This document shows, piece by piece, positions 24,059 to 32,366 of a DNA stretch of 64,000 nucleotides (position 1 is its first letter; every line of letters begins with the position of its first letter). The stretch is from contig NZ_CP109446.1 of NCBI RefSeq assembly GCF_036227265.1, positions 905,501 to 969,500 of the forward strand. Direction: 5' to 3'. The DNA is from Streptomyces sp. NBC_01476 (GTDB taxonomy: Bacteria > Actinomycetota > Actinomycetes > Streptomycetales > Streptomycetaceae). The notes under the pieces were generated by a model that saw only the letters and a list, made by a program, of their open reading frames with translations, did not search any database and was not told the origin of the DNA. The position numbers and the translations under genes are program-made.

Positions 24059-24933
24059 CACGCTGGCTGGTGACCGGGGCGGGCGGGATGCTCGGCCGTG
24101 ACCTCACCGCGGTGCTGGACGCGGTCCCCGGAGCGACGGTGACGGCCCTGACCCGGGCCGGTCTCGACATCACCGACGGACCGGCGGTGGACGCCGCGGT
24201 CGCCGGGCACGACATCGTGGTCAACACCGCGGCCTGGACGGATGTGGACGGCGCCGAGAGCGACGAGGCGGCGGCCACCCGGGTCAACGGCGAGGGCGTA
24301 CGGCGGCTGGCCGGGGCGTGCGCCCGGCACGGCGTACCGCTGCTCCAGCTCTCCACCGACTACGTCTTCGCCGGCGACGCGGACCGCCCGTACCGCGAGG
24401 ACTCACCCACCGGGCCGCTCGGCGCGTACGGCCGCGGCAAGCTGGCAGGCGAACTGGCGGTGCGCGAACTGCTCCCGGAGCGCGGCTTCGTGGTGCGCAC
24501 CGCGTGGCTCTACGGCGAGCACGGCCGGAACTTCGTCACCACCGTGCTGGGGCTCGCCGAGCGGCGGGAGACGCTGGAGGTGGTGAACGACCAGGTGGGG
24601 CAGCCCACATGGAGCCGCACCCTGGCACTCCGGCTGGCCGCGCTCGGGGACGCGGCCCTGAGCGGGCGGGCCGCCCCGGGGATCTACCACGGCACGGCGA
24701 GCGGGCACGTGACCTGGTTCGGGCTGGCCCGGGCGGTCTTCGAACTGTCCGGGCTCGACCCGGAGCGGGTCCGGCCGACCACCTCCGGCCGTTTCCCGCG
24801 GCCGGCCCGGCGCCCGGCGTACAGCGTGCTCGGCCACGAGGGCTGGGCGAAGGCGGGGCTGGGGCCGCTGCCGCGGTGGCGTGAGGACCTGGCGGTGGCG
24901 CTGCCGGCGCTGCGGGCCGCCCGCGTCTCCTGA
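24055..24933 (+). CDS. rmlD: dTDP-4-dehydrorhamnose reductase
   Basis: The 292-residue protein starts at ATG 24055 within the rmlB stop. It has WLVTGAGGMLGRDLT, VVNTAAWTDVDGAESDEA, LSTDYVFAGD, and the catalytic YGRGKLAGE (Tyr-x-x-x-Lys), all diagnostic of RmlD. It carries out the final NADPH-dependent reduction giving dTDP-L-rhamnose. A hairpin with a T run follows at 24970. Confidence 0.93.
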   Translation: MTRWLVTGAGGMLGRDLTAVLDAVPGATVTALTRAGLDITDGPAVDAAVAGHDIVVNTAAWTDVDGAESDEAAATRVNGEGVRRLAGACARHGVPLLQLSTDYVFAGDADRPYREDSPTGPLGAYGRGKLAGELAVRELLPERGFVVRTAWLYGEHGRNFVTTVLGLAERRETLEVVNDQVGQPTWSRTLALRLAALGDAALSGRAAPGIYHGTASGHVTWFGLARAVFELSGLDPERVRPTTSGRFPRPARRPAYSVLGHEGWAKAGLGPLPRWREDLAVALPALRAARVS

Positions 24934-24969
24934 ACGGCCCCGCCCGCACCGGGCACTGAGGTCGCACCA

Positions 24970-24997
24970 CCGGGCCGCGGAGGTTGCGGCCCGGTTT
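24970..24997 (+). terminator. rho-independent-like terminator after rmlD
   Basis: A perfect 9-bp inverted repeat (left arm 24970-24978, right arm 24986-24994, loop of 7) is followed by TTT. It is 36 bases after the rmlD stop. Confidence 0.65.
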
Positions 24998-25173
24998 CCC
25001 GGCATTGGGTGCACCGGCGGCCAATTCGCCCTGCGCGGCGGGTGACTTGGGCACAGCTTTGCCGATCGTTGGCATGCACAGGGATCGTCGCGTACCGAAT
25101 TGACTGCACACTGTCATGCACTGGCGCCCCGGAAACCCCACCAGTCCTCGCCAGTCACGCGAGAAGGAGCAGC

Positions 25174-25932
25174 ATGTCGGCAACCATCCGCGTCACCGCA
25201 ATGTCCGCCGTGGCGGCGGCAGTTCTCTCATCCCTGGCGGCCGTACCCGGCGCCGCCGGCACGGCCGGCCAGCTCCGGCTGACACCGCTCGCCGGCCACC
25301 GGATCATCAGCCCGGACGGACGCGTCACCCACAGCACCAGCTCCAACTGGGCCGGTTACGCGGCCACCGGCACCACCTTCACCAGCGTCTCGGCCAGCTG
25401 GGTGCAGCCGTCGGTGAGCTGCGGCAGCGGCACCGCGTACTCGTCGTTCTGGATCGGGCTCGACGGTGACGGCAGCAGCTCCGTGGAGCAGACCGGCAGC
25501 GAGGCGGACTGCTCCGGCGGCCGCGCCCAGTACTACTCGTGGTACGAGATGTACCCGGCCTACCCGGTGAACTACAGCAACGCGGTGAGCGCTGGCGACC
25601 ACTTCACCTCGACGGTCAGCGTGAGCGGCCACACCTACACGCTCACCCTCTCGGACACCACCAAGGGCTGGACCAAGACGACCACCAAGACGCAGAGCGG
25701 TCTGTCCAACGCGTCCGCCGAGATCATCGCCGAGGCGCCGTCCAGCAGCACCGGTGTGCTGCCGCTGGCCCACTTCAGCACCGCGTCCTTCTCCAACGCG
25801 TCCGCGAACGGCCAGCCGATCGGTAACTTCGGCCCGGACAAGATCAACATGGCGTCGGGCAGCACCACCAAGGCGACGACCTCCGCACTGTCCGGCGGCG
25901 GGAACTTCACCGTCACCTGGAACCACAGCTGA
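25174..25932 (+). CDS. secreted glutamic (G1/eqolisin family) peptidase
   Basis: The 252-residue protein starts at ATG 25174 after GAGAAGGAGC. Residues 1-30 look like a signal peptide (AAAVLSSLAAVPGAAG), followed by a short propeptide-like piece. STSSNWAGYAA is the usual start of the mature G1 fold. SASWVQPSV places the catalytic Gln at about residue 78, and SAEIIAEAP supplies the catalytic Glu (residue 183 or 187). These are acid-active endopeptidases with a beta-sandwich; the family was first known from fungi and also occurs in actinobacteria. The gene stands alone with its own terminator. Confidence 0.85.
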   Translation: MSATIRVTAMSAVAAAVLSSLAAVPGAAGTAGQLRLTPLAGHRIISPDGRVTHSTSSNWAGYAATGTTFTSVSASWVQPSVSCGSGTAYSSFWIGLDGDGSSSVEQTGSEADCSGGRAQYYSWYEMYPAYPVNYSNAVSAGDHFTSTVSVSGHTYTLTLSDTTKGWTKTTTKTQSGLSNASAEIIAEAPSSSTGVLPLAHFSTASFSNASANGQPIGNFGPDKINMASGSTTKATTSALSGGGNFTVTWNHS

Positions 25933-25948
25933 GCGGTACGCCGCAGGC

Positions 25949-25989
25949 ACGAGGTGCCGGCCGCCCTTCCGGGGCGGCCGGCACCTCGT
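25949..25989. terminator. bidirectional terminator hairpin
   Basis: A perfect 18-bp inverted repeat (25949-25966 and 25972-25989, loop of 5) separates the convergent peptidase gene and the small gene ending at 26005. No T run is seen, as is common in high-GC actinobacteria. Confidence 0.8.
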
Positions 25990-26004
25990 CATGGCGGCCC
26001 GGGG

Positions 26005-26322
26005 TCAGTCCGAGGCGATGCCGGTGATCACGGGTTCGCCCAGCGAGGTGGACGTCTCGGGGATGCCGGCGGTCCGCAGCGCCGCCGCCGACAGCTCCCT
26101 GGCCGTCACTTCGGCGGCCTTCTTGGTGTCGGCGGCCACCTCCAGCCGCAGACTGAACGCGGGTGTCCCCTCGTAAACCGTCAGGATGTCCAGCTCCTCC
26201 GCCTCCCCGAACTCGGTGCCCTGCGGATCCACCGGCCGCAGCGCACGTACCAACTCCTCCCGCGCACCCTCGGGCGGAGCCTCGAGGAACGTTCCGGGAA
26301 CCGTGACGACGTAAGTGGTCAT
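26005..26322 (-). CDS. conserved-looking hypothetical protein, 105 residues
   Basis: The frame from ATG 26322 (MTTYVVTVPGTFLE) has coding-like third-position GC and an AGGTG site upstream. The protein is soluble, mixed alpha/beta, and lacks a signal peptide or known motif. DILTVYEGTPAFSLRLEVAA looks like a pair of strands, and TKKAAEVTARELSAAALRTAG like a helix, so a small ferredoxin-like alpha/beta fold is possible. Function unknown. It is 64 bases from the CYTH/CHAD gene, on the same strand downstream of it. Confidence 0.65.
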   Translation of the reverse strand: MTTYVVTVPGTFLEAPPEGAREELVRALRPVDPQGTEFGEAEELDILTVYEGTPAFSLRLEVAADTKKAAEVTARELSAAALRTAGIPETSTSLGEPVITGIASD

Positions 26323-26400
26323 ACGACAACACCTGCCCACTCGGCGCGGTCGAACCCGTACTTTCGACCGGACGGCCGCAGGGCCCTCCCGCAGGGTCCG

Positions 26401-28023
26401 TTACGTGAAGCGGGTCAGCTTGCCGGCGGCGGCGCGGCGCCAGGCGGCGGGCAGCCGGGTGCGGGCGGCGTGGGCCAGGGTCTCCTGACGGGCGTGGAGC
26501 CGGCCGTACCCGAAGGTGTCGGCGCCCTCCGCGCGGGCCTCGGCGGACAGCCCGGGCAGCGCGGCGCGGGCCATCACGGCGTCCTGGTGGTCGCCCAGGA
26601 TCTGCTGGAGCGCTTTGGTGCGCTTGCGGAAGCGGGCCGCGCGCCTACCGCCGTAAGGGAGCGCGGTCTCGGCGGTGTGGCGGGCGCGGCGGGCGGCCTT
26701 GCGGGCGTTGTGCAGCGCCTGGTCGCGCTCCGTCCCGTGGGGCGCCTTCCGGACGGCGGCCATCCGCGCGGCGAGCCGGCGCTGGTCGTGTGCGGCGGCC
26801 CGGCTCAGGTGCTCGGCGGCGGGCACGGCGGCCCGGCGGTGGCGCAGTGGCGGTACGGCCCGCAGCTTCTCCAGGGCGTCGAGCAGGGCGTGGTAGCGCG
26901 GTGAGTCCAGTTCGGCCACGGCCGCACGGTGTGCCTCCGCGTGCCGCCGCGCCTCCTGGGCGGCGATCCGCCGCACCAGCGCCTTGTCGGCGGGGGCGGT
27001 GAGGGCGCGGGCCTGGTCGTGCAGCCGTGCGGCGAGCACCTCGTGGTCACGGGTGTCGCCGAGCACGCGGGTGAGCCAGCGCAGTTCTTCGGCGACCGGG
27101 TCGGTGCGCTCGCGGTCCAGGATGCGGCGGTTGCTCCGCAGCAGGCCGCGCAGCCGGCGGCTGGTGGACCGCATCTGGTGCACCGCGTCCGGCTCGTCGG
27201 CGCGTACCGCCGCGTCGTGGCTCAGCAGCAGCTCCAACTGCCCGGCGAGCCGGTTCATCACCGCCTCACCGGCCGAGCCGGCCGCGGGCCGGCGGCCCGG
27301 CTCGGGGTTGCCGAACTGCTCGGGCAGGCCGCCCGCGAGGGCGTGGTCGAGCTTGTGGGCGCTGGGTGAGGGGTGCCAGCCGCCGTCCCTGAGCAGCTTG
27401 GCGGCGGCCCGCATCAGCTTGGCGTCGCCCTCCTCCTGCTCCACCTCGATCTCCGACCAGTGGGTGAGCCTGGTGCTGGAGCCGGGCGTCGCGGGGTGCT
27501 CGGCGGCGGCTTCGGCGGCCGATTCGCCGGGGTGCAGCCGCTCGGTGCCGAGGACCTGCGCGGCCACCCGGTCCTGGGCGACCTCGGCCAGGCAGCGGCC
27601 CTGGGCGTCCAGCAGCAGGTGCCGCCGGCGGTGGGTGCGCAGGTGCACCACCGGCACCAGGTCCGCACCGCGGGCGTACGCCTTCAGGTGCCGGTTCAGC
27701 TCACCGGGCACGTCACCGGCCCGGCCGGCCTGCAGCGGCGCGTGGATCTCGCGCCGGCCGGCGGGGCCGCCGCTCTCCTGGCTGTCGCCGGTGTCGGCGG
27801 GCAGTTTCACGTGCCAGCCCTCGTCGTGGCCGCCGGTGCGGCGGCGCAGGGTGATGCCGTGGGCGAGCAGCCGCAGATCGGCGGTGTCGTAGTAGAGGGC
27901 GTCCAGTTCCTCGGGGTCCTCCTCGTGCACCTGCGAGACGGCCGGCAGCCGCCGCAGGGCCTCGGGGTCGAAGACGCCGGGTCCTTCGAACTTCGTTTCC
28001 CGCTCGTTGTGGGTGGTGGTCAT
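26401..28023 (-). CDS. CYTH and CHAD domain protein
   Basis: The 540-residue protein starts at ATG 28023. Residues 1-210 are a CYTH (triphosphate tunnel) domain with the ExExK signature ERETKF at 7-12 and many paired charged strands. Residues about 230-530 are a CHAD domain: VHQMRSTSRRLRGLLRSNRRIL with its conserved His and Arg, and a second half ALHNARKAARRARHTAE. CHAD helical bundles bind polyphosphate, and CYTH domains hydrolyse or bind triphosphates, so a role in polyphosphate or inorganic triphosphate handling is likely. Confidence 0.9.
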   Translation of the reverse strand: MTTTHNERETKFEGPGVFDPEALRRLPAVSQVHEEDPEELDALYYDTADLRLLAHGITLRRRTGGHDEGWHVKLPADTGDSQESGGPAGRREIHAPLQAGRAGDVPGELNRHLKAYARGADLVPVVHLRTHRRRHLLLDAQGRCLAEVAQDRVAAQVLGTERLHPGESAAEAAAEHPATPGSSTRLTHWSEIEVEQEEGDAKLMRAAAKLLRDGGWHPSPSAHKLDHALAGGLPEQFGNPEPGRRPAAGSAGEAVMNRLAGQLELLLSHDAAVRADEPDAVHQMRSTSRRLRGLLRSNRRILDRERTDPVAEELRWLTRVLGDTRDHEVLAARLHDQARALTAPADKALVRRIAAQEARRHAEAHRAAVAELDSPRYHALLDALEKLRAVPPLRHRRAAVPAAEHLSRAAAHDQRRLAARMAAVRKAPHGTERDQALHNARKAARRARHTAETALPYGGRRAARFRKRTKALQQILGDHQDAVMARAALPGLSAEARAEGADTFGYGRLHARQETLAHAARTRLPAAWRRAAAGKLTRFT

Positions 28024-28051
28024 ACACCTCGCGTGCCCGGACCACGGGGTG

Positions 28052-28762
28052 TCATTCGGCGGCCCCGGCCAGGCGGCCGGGAGCGGCCAGCAAACTCTCG
28101 TCGAGCCGGGCGAGCAACTGCGCCGGGCCCTCCCAGACCTCCTCGGCGCCGCCCTCGGTCAGTTCCGCCCGGGACATCCCGCCGGAGAGCAGCCCGACGC
28201 AGCGCACCCCGGCGCGGCGCGCGGCCAGCGCGTCCCACACCGCGTCGCCGACGAACACCGCCCGGCCGGCCGGTACCCCGGCCCGCTCCAGCGCCTGGTG
28301 GACGAGATCGGGCGCCGGTTTGCTGGACGCCACGTCGTCCGCGGTGGTCACCGCGGTGATCACCTCGTCCGCGCCGAGCGCGTCCCGCATCACCCGCAGC
28401 TCCGCCGAGGACGCCGAGCTGGCCAGCACCACCTGCCAGCCGCGGTCCGCGCAGGCCCGCAGCAGGTCGGCGGCGCCCTCCAGCGGGGCGAGCCGGGTCC
28501 AGTACTGGGCGTAGAGCGCGTCGTGCGACGCGGTGAGCCGGCTGTCGCCGTCCTTGTCGCGGTCCTCACCGAGCAGCCGGTCGAGCAGATGGTCGCTGCC
28601 CATCCCGATGGAGCGGTGCGTCACACTCATCGGGACCTGCCGGCCGGCCTGCCGCAGCGCCTCCCACCAGGCCACGGTGTGCAGGTAGACAGTGTCCATC
28701 AAGGTGCCGTCCACATCGAAGAGTGCCGCCGCCCGCTGCGTTCCGTCGTCCGCCACCGCCAC
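28052..28762 (-). CDS. HAD-superfamily phosphatase (subfamily IA)
   Basis: The protein of about 236 residues starts at GTG 28762; a second GTG at 28756 is better spaced from GGAGGTGG and may be the true start. ALFDVDGTLMDTVYLH holds the nucleophile Asp and acid Asp (motif I), VVLASSASSAEL the motif II Ser, SKPAPDLVHQAL the motif III Lys, and FVGDAVWDALAARRAG motif IV. The cap is helical, as in phosphoglycolate phosphatase and beta-phosphoglucomutase relatives. Substrate unknown. It lies 28 bases upstream of the CYTH/CHAD gene on the same strand, consistent with a phosphate-metabolism operon. Confidence 0.88.
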   Translation of the reverse strand: MAVADDGTQRAAALFDVDGTLMDTVYLHTVAWWEALRQAGRQVPMSVTHRSIGMGSDHLLDRLLGEDRDKDGDSRLTASHDALYAQYWTRLAPLEGAADLLRACADRGWQVVLASSASSAELRVMRDALGADEVITAVTTADDVASSKPAPDLVHQALERAGVPAGRAVFVGDAVWDALAARRAGVRCVGLLSGGMSRAELTEGGAEEVWEGPAQLLARLDESLLAAPGRLAGAAE

Positions 28763-28919
28763 CTCCAGGCCGTTCTTCCCACTGTTCCCGGCGGGTACCC
28801 GGTCCGCGGTCCGCTACGCGGCGGCGGCCGGTCCGGGCGTGTCGTCCGGCGCGTCTTCGTTTCGGGACGAAACGGGCGGGTAGTCGCCGGGAACGGACGA
28901 CAAGGGAGGACCCAAGCCC

Positions 28920-29333
28920 ATGACGGACCAGGGAACCAACAAGACCGGCTTCGCCCGGGACGACGAGCTCAAGAAGGAAATGCAGGGCGAGCTCAAGGCG
29001 AACCGTGCGGTCGGCGTCGAAGAGGCGTACGAGCCGCAGCCGTCGGGAGAGGACCAGCCGCTCGCGCAGTTCGGCGGTTCCACCGGCCCGGGCGCCCCGG
29101 CGCCCGCCGGGATGACCCCGGAGGGCGTCACGGTCCGCAGCGAGCTGGCCAGGCACCTGGAGCGCAGCATCTACCCGGCCAAGCGGTCCGCACTGCTCGG
29201 CGCCCTCCACCGCCACCAGGCACCGGACGAACTGGTCGCCCGGGTAGCGGAACTCCCCTCCGACGAGCCCTACCCGAACGTCCAGGCCGTCGTACGAGCC
29301 CTCGGCTTCGGCGTAGAAGACCACCGCGACTGA
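28920..29333 (+). CDS. DUF2795 domain protein
   Basis: The 137-residue acidic protein starts at ATG 28920 behind GGGAGGA. The first 75 residues are low-complexity (Glu, Lys, Gly, Pro). The C-terminal 65 residues (SELARHLERSIYPAKRSALLGALHRHQAPDELVARVAELPSD, described as a region) form the small helical DUF2795 fold found in actinobacteria. Its function is not established. It is divergent from the HAD gene with a 157-bp gap. Confidence 0.8.
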   Translation: MTDQGTNKTGFARDDELKKEMQGELKANRAVGVEEAYEPQPSGEDQPLAQFGGSTGPGAPAPAGMTPEGVTVRSELARHLERSIYPAKRSALLGALHRHQAPDELVARVAELPSDEPYPNVQAVVRALGFGVEDHRD

Positions 29334-29350
29334 CCCACCCCGCGCCACGG

Positions 29351-29375
29351 GCCCCGGCCGCCGGCAGGCCGGGGC
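29351..29375. terminator. hairpin between convergent DUF2795 and VOC genes
   Basis: A perfect 9-bp inverted repeat (29351-29359 and 29367-29375) with a loop of 7 lies in the 42-bp gap between two convergent stop codons, fitting a bidirectional terminator. Confidence 0.65.
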
Positions 29376-29732
29376 TCAGGTCGTGTGGGGGGCGAGGATG
29401 CAGAATTCGTTGCCCTCGGGGTCGGACAGGACGATCCAGGGGTCGGTGTCGCGCTGGCCGATGTCGGTGTGGTGGGCGCCGAGGGTGAGGAAGCGGGTGA
29501 CTTCGGCGTCCTGGTCGTCGGGGCGGAAGTCGAGGTGGAGGCGGTTCTTGACGGTCTTGTGGTCGGGGACGGGCACGAAGACGAGACCGGGCAGGGTGTC
29601 GGGGGTCGCGCGGATCTCGTACTCGTCGGGGTCCGCGTTGACCACTACCCAGTCCAGCGCGTGCGCCCACCAGCTCCCCAGGGCCGCCGGGTCCGCCGCG
29701 TCCACCACGAGTTGCTCCCATACGAAGGCCAT
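29376..29732 (-). CDS. VOC-family (glyoxalase/bleomycin-resistance fold) protein
   Basis: A 118-residue single-module protein from ATG 29732. FVWEQLVVDAADPAALGSWWAHAL, NRLHLDFRP and GNEFCILAP carry the strands and metal-ligand positions (His, Glu) of vicinal-oxygen-chelate proteins. Such single domains act as metal-dependent lyases, dioxygenases or binding proteins. The substrate is not predictable. Confidence 0.85.
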   Translation of the reverse strand: MAFVWEQLVVDAADPAALGSWWAHALDWVVVNADPDEYEIRATPDTLPGLVFVPVPDHKTVKNRLHLDFRPDDQDAEVTRFLTLGAHHTDIGQRDTDPWIVLSDPEGNEFCILAPHTT

Positions 29733-29877
29733 GACCGCCAGGCTAGCGGCGCCGGTCACGGCCCGGGGCCGGGACGCGGCCGGCCGGCCCGCGCGCTGTT
29801 GCTTGTACGCGCTGGTCAGGTGTGAACCGCTACGGTTGAACGGGTCGACCCGACCGCACCCGCTCCTGGAGGGACCC

Positions 29878-30156
29878 ATGACCGCTAGGGACCCGGCGCT
29901 GACCGCCCCGGCCGACCGCTGGTCCGCCCTGTCGGTGCCGCACGGCCGGATCGAGGCACATATGGAACGCGCGCTGCAGTCCGGCCACGAGCTGAGCGTA
30001 CGGGAGTACGCGCCGGCCGCCGCCAGGCCCACCAGCAGCGCCGCGCTGCGCGAGGCGCTCGACCAGGCCGCCCGCGACCCCGGACTGACCCCGCTGGTCA
30101 AGGCCGTCGAGGGCGTCGAGGCCGTCGAGGAGATCCGCGCCCCGGCCGGCGTCTGA
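29878..30156 (+). pseudogene. MarR-family regulator lacking its winged-helix core (internal deletion)
   Basis: ATG 29878 follows CTGGAGGGA. The 92-residue product begins with a normal MarR N-terminal helix (RWSALSVPHGRIEAHMERAL then LSVREY) and ends with a MarR C-terminal helix (ARPTSSAALREALDQAARDP then LTPLVKAVE). From memory of actinobacterial homologues, about 75 residues holding the DNA-recognition helices and wing normally lie between these parts. Here REY is joined straight to APAAARPT, in frame. It should still dimerise but probably cannot bind DNA. I call it a remnant rather than a working repressor; an assembly error or a true dominant-negative protein is also possible. Confidence 0.6.
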
Positions 30157-30188
30157 CACCGCAGGCCGCTGAGGAGACAGGCACCGGC

Positions 30189-31058
30189 ATGGACGTGGAC
30201 CTGAGGAAGCTGCGCTACTTCGTCGCGGTCGCCGAAGAGCTGCACTTCGGCCGGGCGGCGGCCCGGCTGCACATCGCCCAGCCCGTGCTCTCCCGGCAGA
30301 TCCGCGCGCTGGAGGACGAGCTGGGCGTCCGGCTCTTCGACCGGGACCGGCGGGCCACCGCGCTCACCCCGGCCGGCACCCAGCTGCTCCAGGACGCGCC
30401 CGGGCTGCTCTCCGCCGCCGCGGCCCTGAGCCGCCGGGTCCGGCAGGCGGCCGCGACCGCACCCGTCTTCGGCGTCGCCTTCATGCCGGGCATCACGCCC
30501 ACCGGCCCCGTACAGACCCTGCTGGCCCGGCACCCGGGCCTTGACGTGCAGGTGGTGCGGACGAGCTGGGGCGACCAGGCCCAGGTGGTGCTGGACGGCC
30601 GGGCCGACGTCAGTTTCGTCCGGCTGCCGGTGGACCACCAGGGGCTGCGGCTGCTGCCGCTCTTCACCGAACCCCGGGTCGCGGTGCTCCCCCGCAGCCA
30701 CCGCCTGGCCGGCAAGGCCGCGCTCGGCATCGCGGACCTGGCCGGCGACCCGCTGCTGCAGGCCCCGGACGCGGTCCCGGAGTGGCGTGACCTGCCGCAG
30801 CGCAGCGCCACCGGCTCCGCCCCCGAGCCCCGGTTCCGTACCGTCGAGGAGAAGCTGGAGTACGTGGCGGCGCTGCACGGGGTGATCGTGCTCCCGCTGT
30901 CGGCCGCCGCGTACTACACCCGCCCCGATGTGTGCCATGTGCCGATTGACGACATCCCGCCGAACCAGGTCTGCCTGGCGTGGGACGCGGCCCACGAGAC
31001 ACCGCTGATCACCGAGTTCGCCGCGCTGGCGCGAACCCACTTCGAGGACGGGCGGTGA
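30189..31058 (+). CDS. LysR-family transcriptional regulator
   Basis: The 289-residue protein has MDVDLRKLRYFVAVAEELHFGRAAARLHIAQPVLSRQIRALE, the N-terminal winged helix-turn-helix of LysR proteins (residues 4-63), and LFDRDRRATALTPAG at the wing. The remainder is the two-lobed effector domain. It begins 32 bases after the MarR remnant and is convergent with the epimerase gene at 31091. LysR targets often include a divergent neighbour, but none is divergent here, so its target is unclear. Confidence 0.92.
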   Translation: MDVDLRKLRYFVAVAEELHFGRAAARLHIAQPVLSRQIRALEDELGVRLFDRDRRATALTPAGTQLLQDAPGLLSAAAALSRRVRQAAATAPVFGVAFMPGITPTGPVQTLLARHPGLDVQVVRTSWGDQAQVVLDGRADVSFVRLPVDHQGLRLLPLFTEPRVAVLPRSHRLAGKAALGIADLAGDPLLQAPDAVPEWRDLPQRSATGSAPEPRFRTVEEKLEYVAALHGVIVLPLSAAAYYTRPDVCHVPIDDIPPNQVCLAWDAAHETPLITEFAALARTHFEDGR

Positions 31059-31104
31059 GCCGGCTCAGGCGCTCTCGCGGGTGAGCCCGCTCAGACGCTC
31101 TCGC
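31055..31104. repeat. imperfect 24-bp tandem duplication spanning two stop codons
   Basis: Units at 31055-31078 and 31081-31104 differ at 2 of 24 positions. The first includes the LysR TGA; the second includes the stop of the convergent epimerase gene. On the minus strand both units encode an Glu-Ser-Val/Ala-stop ending, so the duplication copied the end of that gene. Confidence 0.7.
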
Positions 31105-31966
31105 CCGCCAGGTCGTCCAGCGCGTCGAGGTGCCGCGGAGTCCAGCCGAGTTCGCGGCGGGCGCGCGCGCCGGTGATCTGCTGGTCAAGGGCGAACGCCT
31201 CGGCGATCGGCCCCATCCGCTCCAACGCCTGCTCCAGGGTGATCCGCTCGACGCTGCCCGGGTGGCCCGCCGCCCGGGACAGGGCCTGGACGATGTCGGC
31301 CTGCGCCACGTTCTGGTCGCTCACCCCCAGGTAGGACGTGCCCGGGGCGGCGTCCAGGGCCCGTACGTACAGCTCGGCGACATCGTCCACATGGACCAGC
31401 GCCCAGTGGTTGGCGCCGTCGCCGATCTGCGGGACCGCGCCGTTCTTGCGGCCCGGGTCGGTGAAGAAGAACCGGGTCAGGCTGCCGCCGTTGCCGTAGA
31501 CCACGCCCGGCATCACCAGCACCGGACGGCCGCCCCGGTCGGCGGCCGCGAGGACCTGCCGTTCGTTCGCCGCCCGCCAGGCGGTGATCCGCGGTGGCCG
31601 CTGCTCCGCGCTCTCGTCCACCACGCCGTCGGTGTCGCCGTACACCCATGCCCCGCCGGTGTGGACGTACGTGCCCCGGTCGCCCAGCCCCTCCTGCATC
31701 GCCCGGGCCGCGGCCAGGTCGACGGCCGCGGTGTCGGCGCCGGCGTGCGACCCGAGGTGGAGCACGCCGTCCGCCGCGGCGGCGGCGCTGCGCAGAGCGG
31801 CGGTGTCGGTCAGGTCGCCGGCCACGGGGGTGGCGCCGAGCGCGGTGACCGCGGCGGCCGACGCCGCGCTGCGGGCCAGCGCGGTGACGTCGTGACCGTG
31901 GCGCAGCAGGGCCGGTACGACGGAGCGCCCGATGTAACCGGAGCCGCCGGTGAGGAAGACACGCAT
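31091..31966 (-). CDS. NAD-dependent epimerase/dehydratase-family protein (extended SDR)
   Basis: The 291-residue protein starts at ATG 31966 after AAAGGG with MRVFLTGGSGYIGRSVVPALL, the cofactor motif. LGSHAGADTAAV and HTGGAWVYGDTDG cover the active-site region. The expected Tyr-x-x-x-Lys is not obvious (TAWRAANERQVL is at its place), so catalysis as a classical epimerase is doubtful and the protein may be an atypical SDR reductase. It lies convergent with the LysR gene. Confidence 0.82.
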   Translation of the reverse strand: MRVFLTGGSGYIGRSVVPALLRHGHDVTALARSAASAAAVTALGATPVAGDLTDTAALRSAAAAADGVLHLGSHAGADTAAVDLAAARAMQEGLGDRGTYVHTGGAWVYGDTDGVVDESAEQRPPRITAWRAANERQVLAAADRGGRPVLVMPGVVYGNGGSLTRFFFTDPGRKNGAVPQIGDGANHWALVHVDDVAELYVRALDAAPGTSYLGVSDQNVAQADIVQALSRAAGHPGSVERITLEQALERMGPIAEAFALDQQITGARARRELGWTPRHLDALDDLAGESV

Positions 31967-32366
31967 GACAGAGCCCTTTCGCCAGTCGTTCGCAGGATCG
32001 GCCGCCGCTCTCGCGGGCGGCGGCTCCTCCAGCCTCGGCCGATCCGGGCGCCACGTCCAAGACCTGTTCCGCCGCCTGTGATACCCGTCGGGCATCAGCC
32101 CCGCCCGACCGCCCGGATAGGTGCAGGTGCCCGGTAACGGGCAGGGCCCGAACCGGGCAGGCTCAGCGCCCCACTGGGTGACGGGTGTCACGCGCCCGCA
32201 CCGGCGACCCGGTTGAGCTGCGCGAACGCCACGGCGACCCGGGCCGAACCGGGCTCTTTGTCACCCGTTACGGACCCTGGACGGGCACAGGCACGGCGGT
32301 ATAACTCTTCTGCGGGCGATACCGGGCAGGCCGTGCCCGGTCCGCGCGGACGAGCGAGGAAGCGAG
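31967..32366. other. 400-bp divergent control region with an 8-bp inverted repeat
   Basis: The region separates the SDR gene (minus) and the DeoR gene (plus). No open frame of coding character was seen. A perfect inverted repeat (arms 32321-32328 and 32334-32341, loop of 5; ACCGGGCA and TGCCCGGT) lies 26 bases before the DeoR start and could be its operator or a leader hairpin. A TATAAC-like box near 32300 is a poor -10 candidate. Confidence 0.45.

Noticed and set aside
29383..30156. 258-codon plus-strand frame starting inside the VOC gene as one protein
   Set aside because: Codons before 29878 are antisense to the VOC gene; the MarR-like product and its ribosome site begin at 29878.
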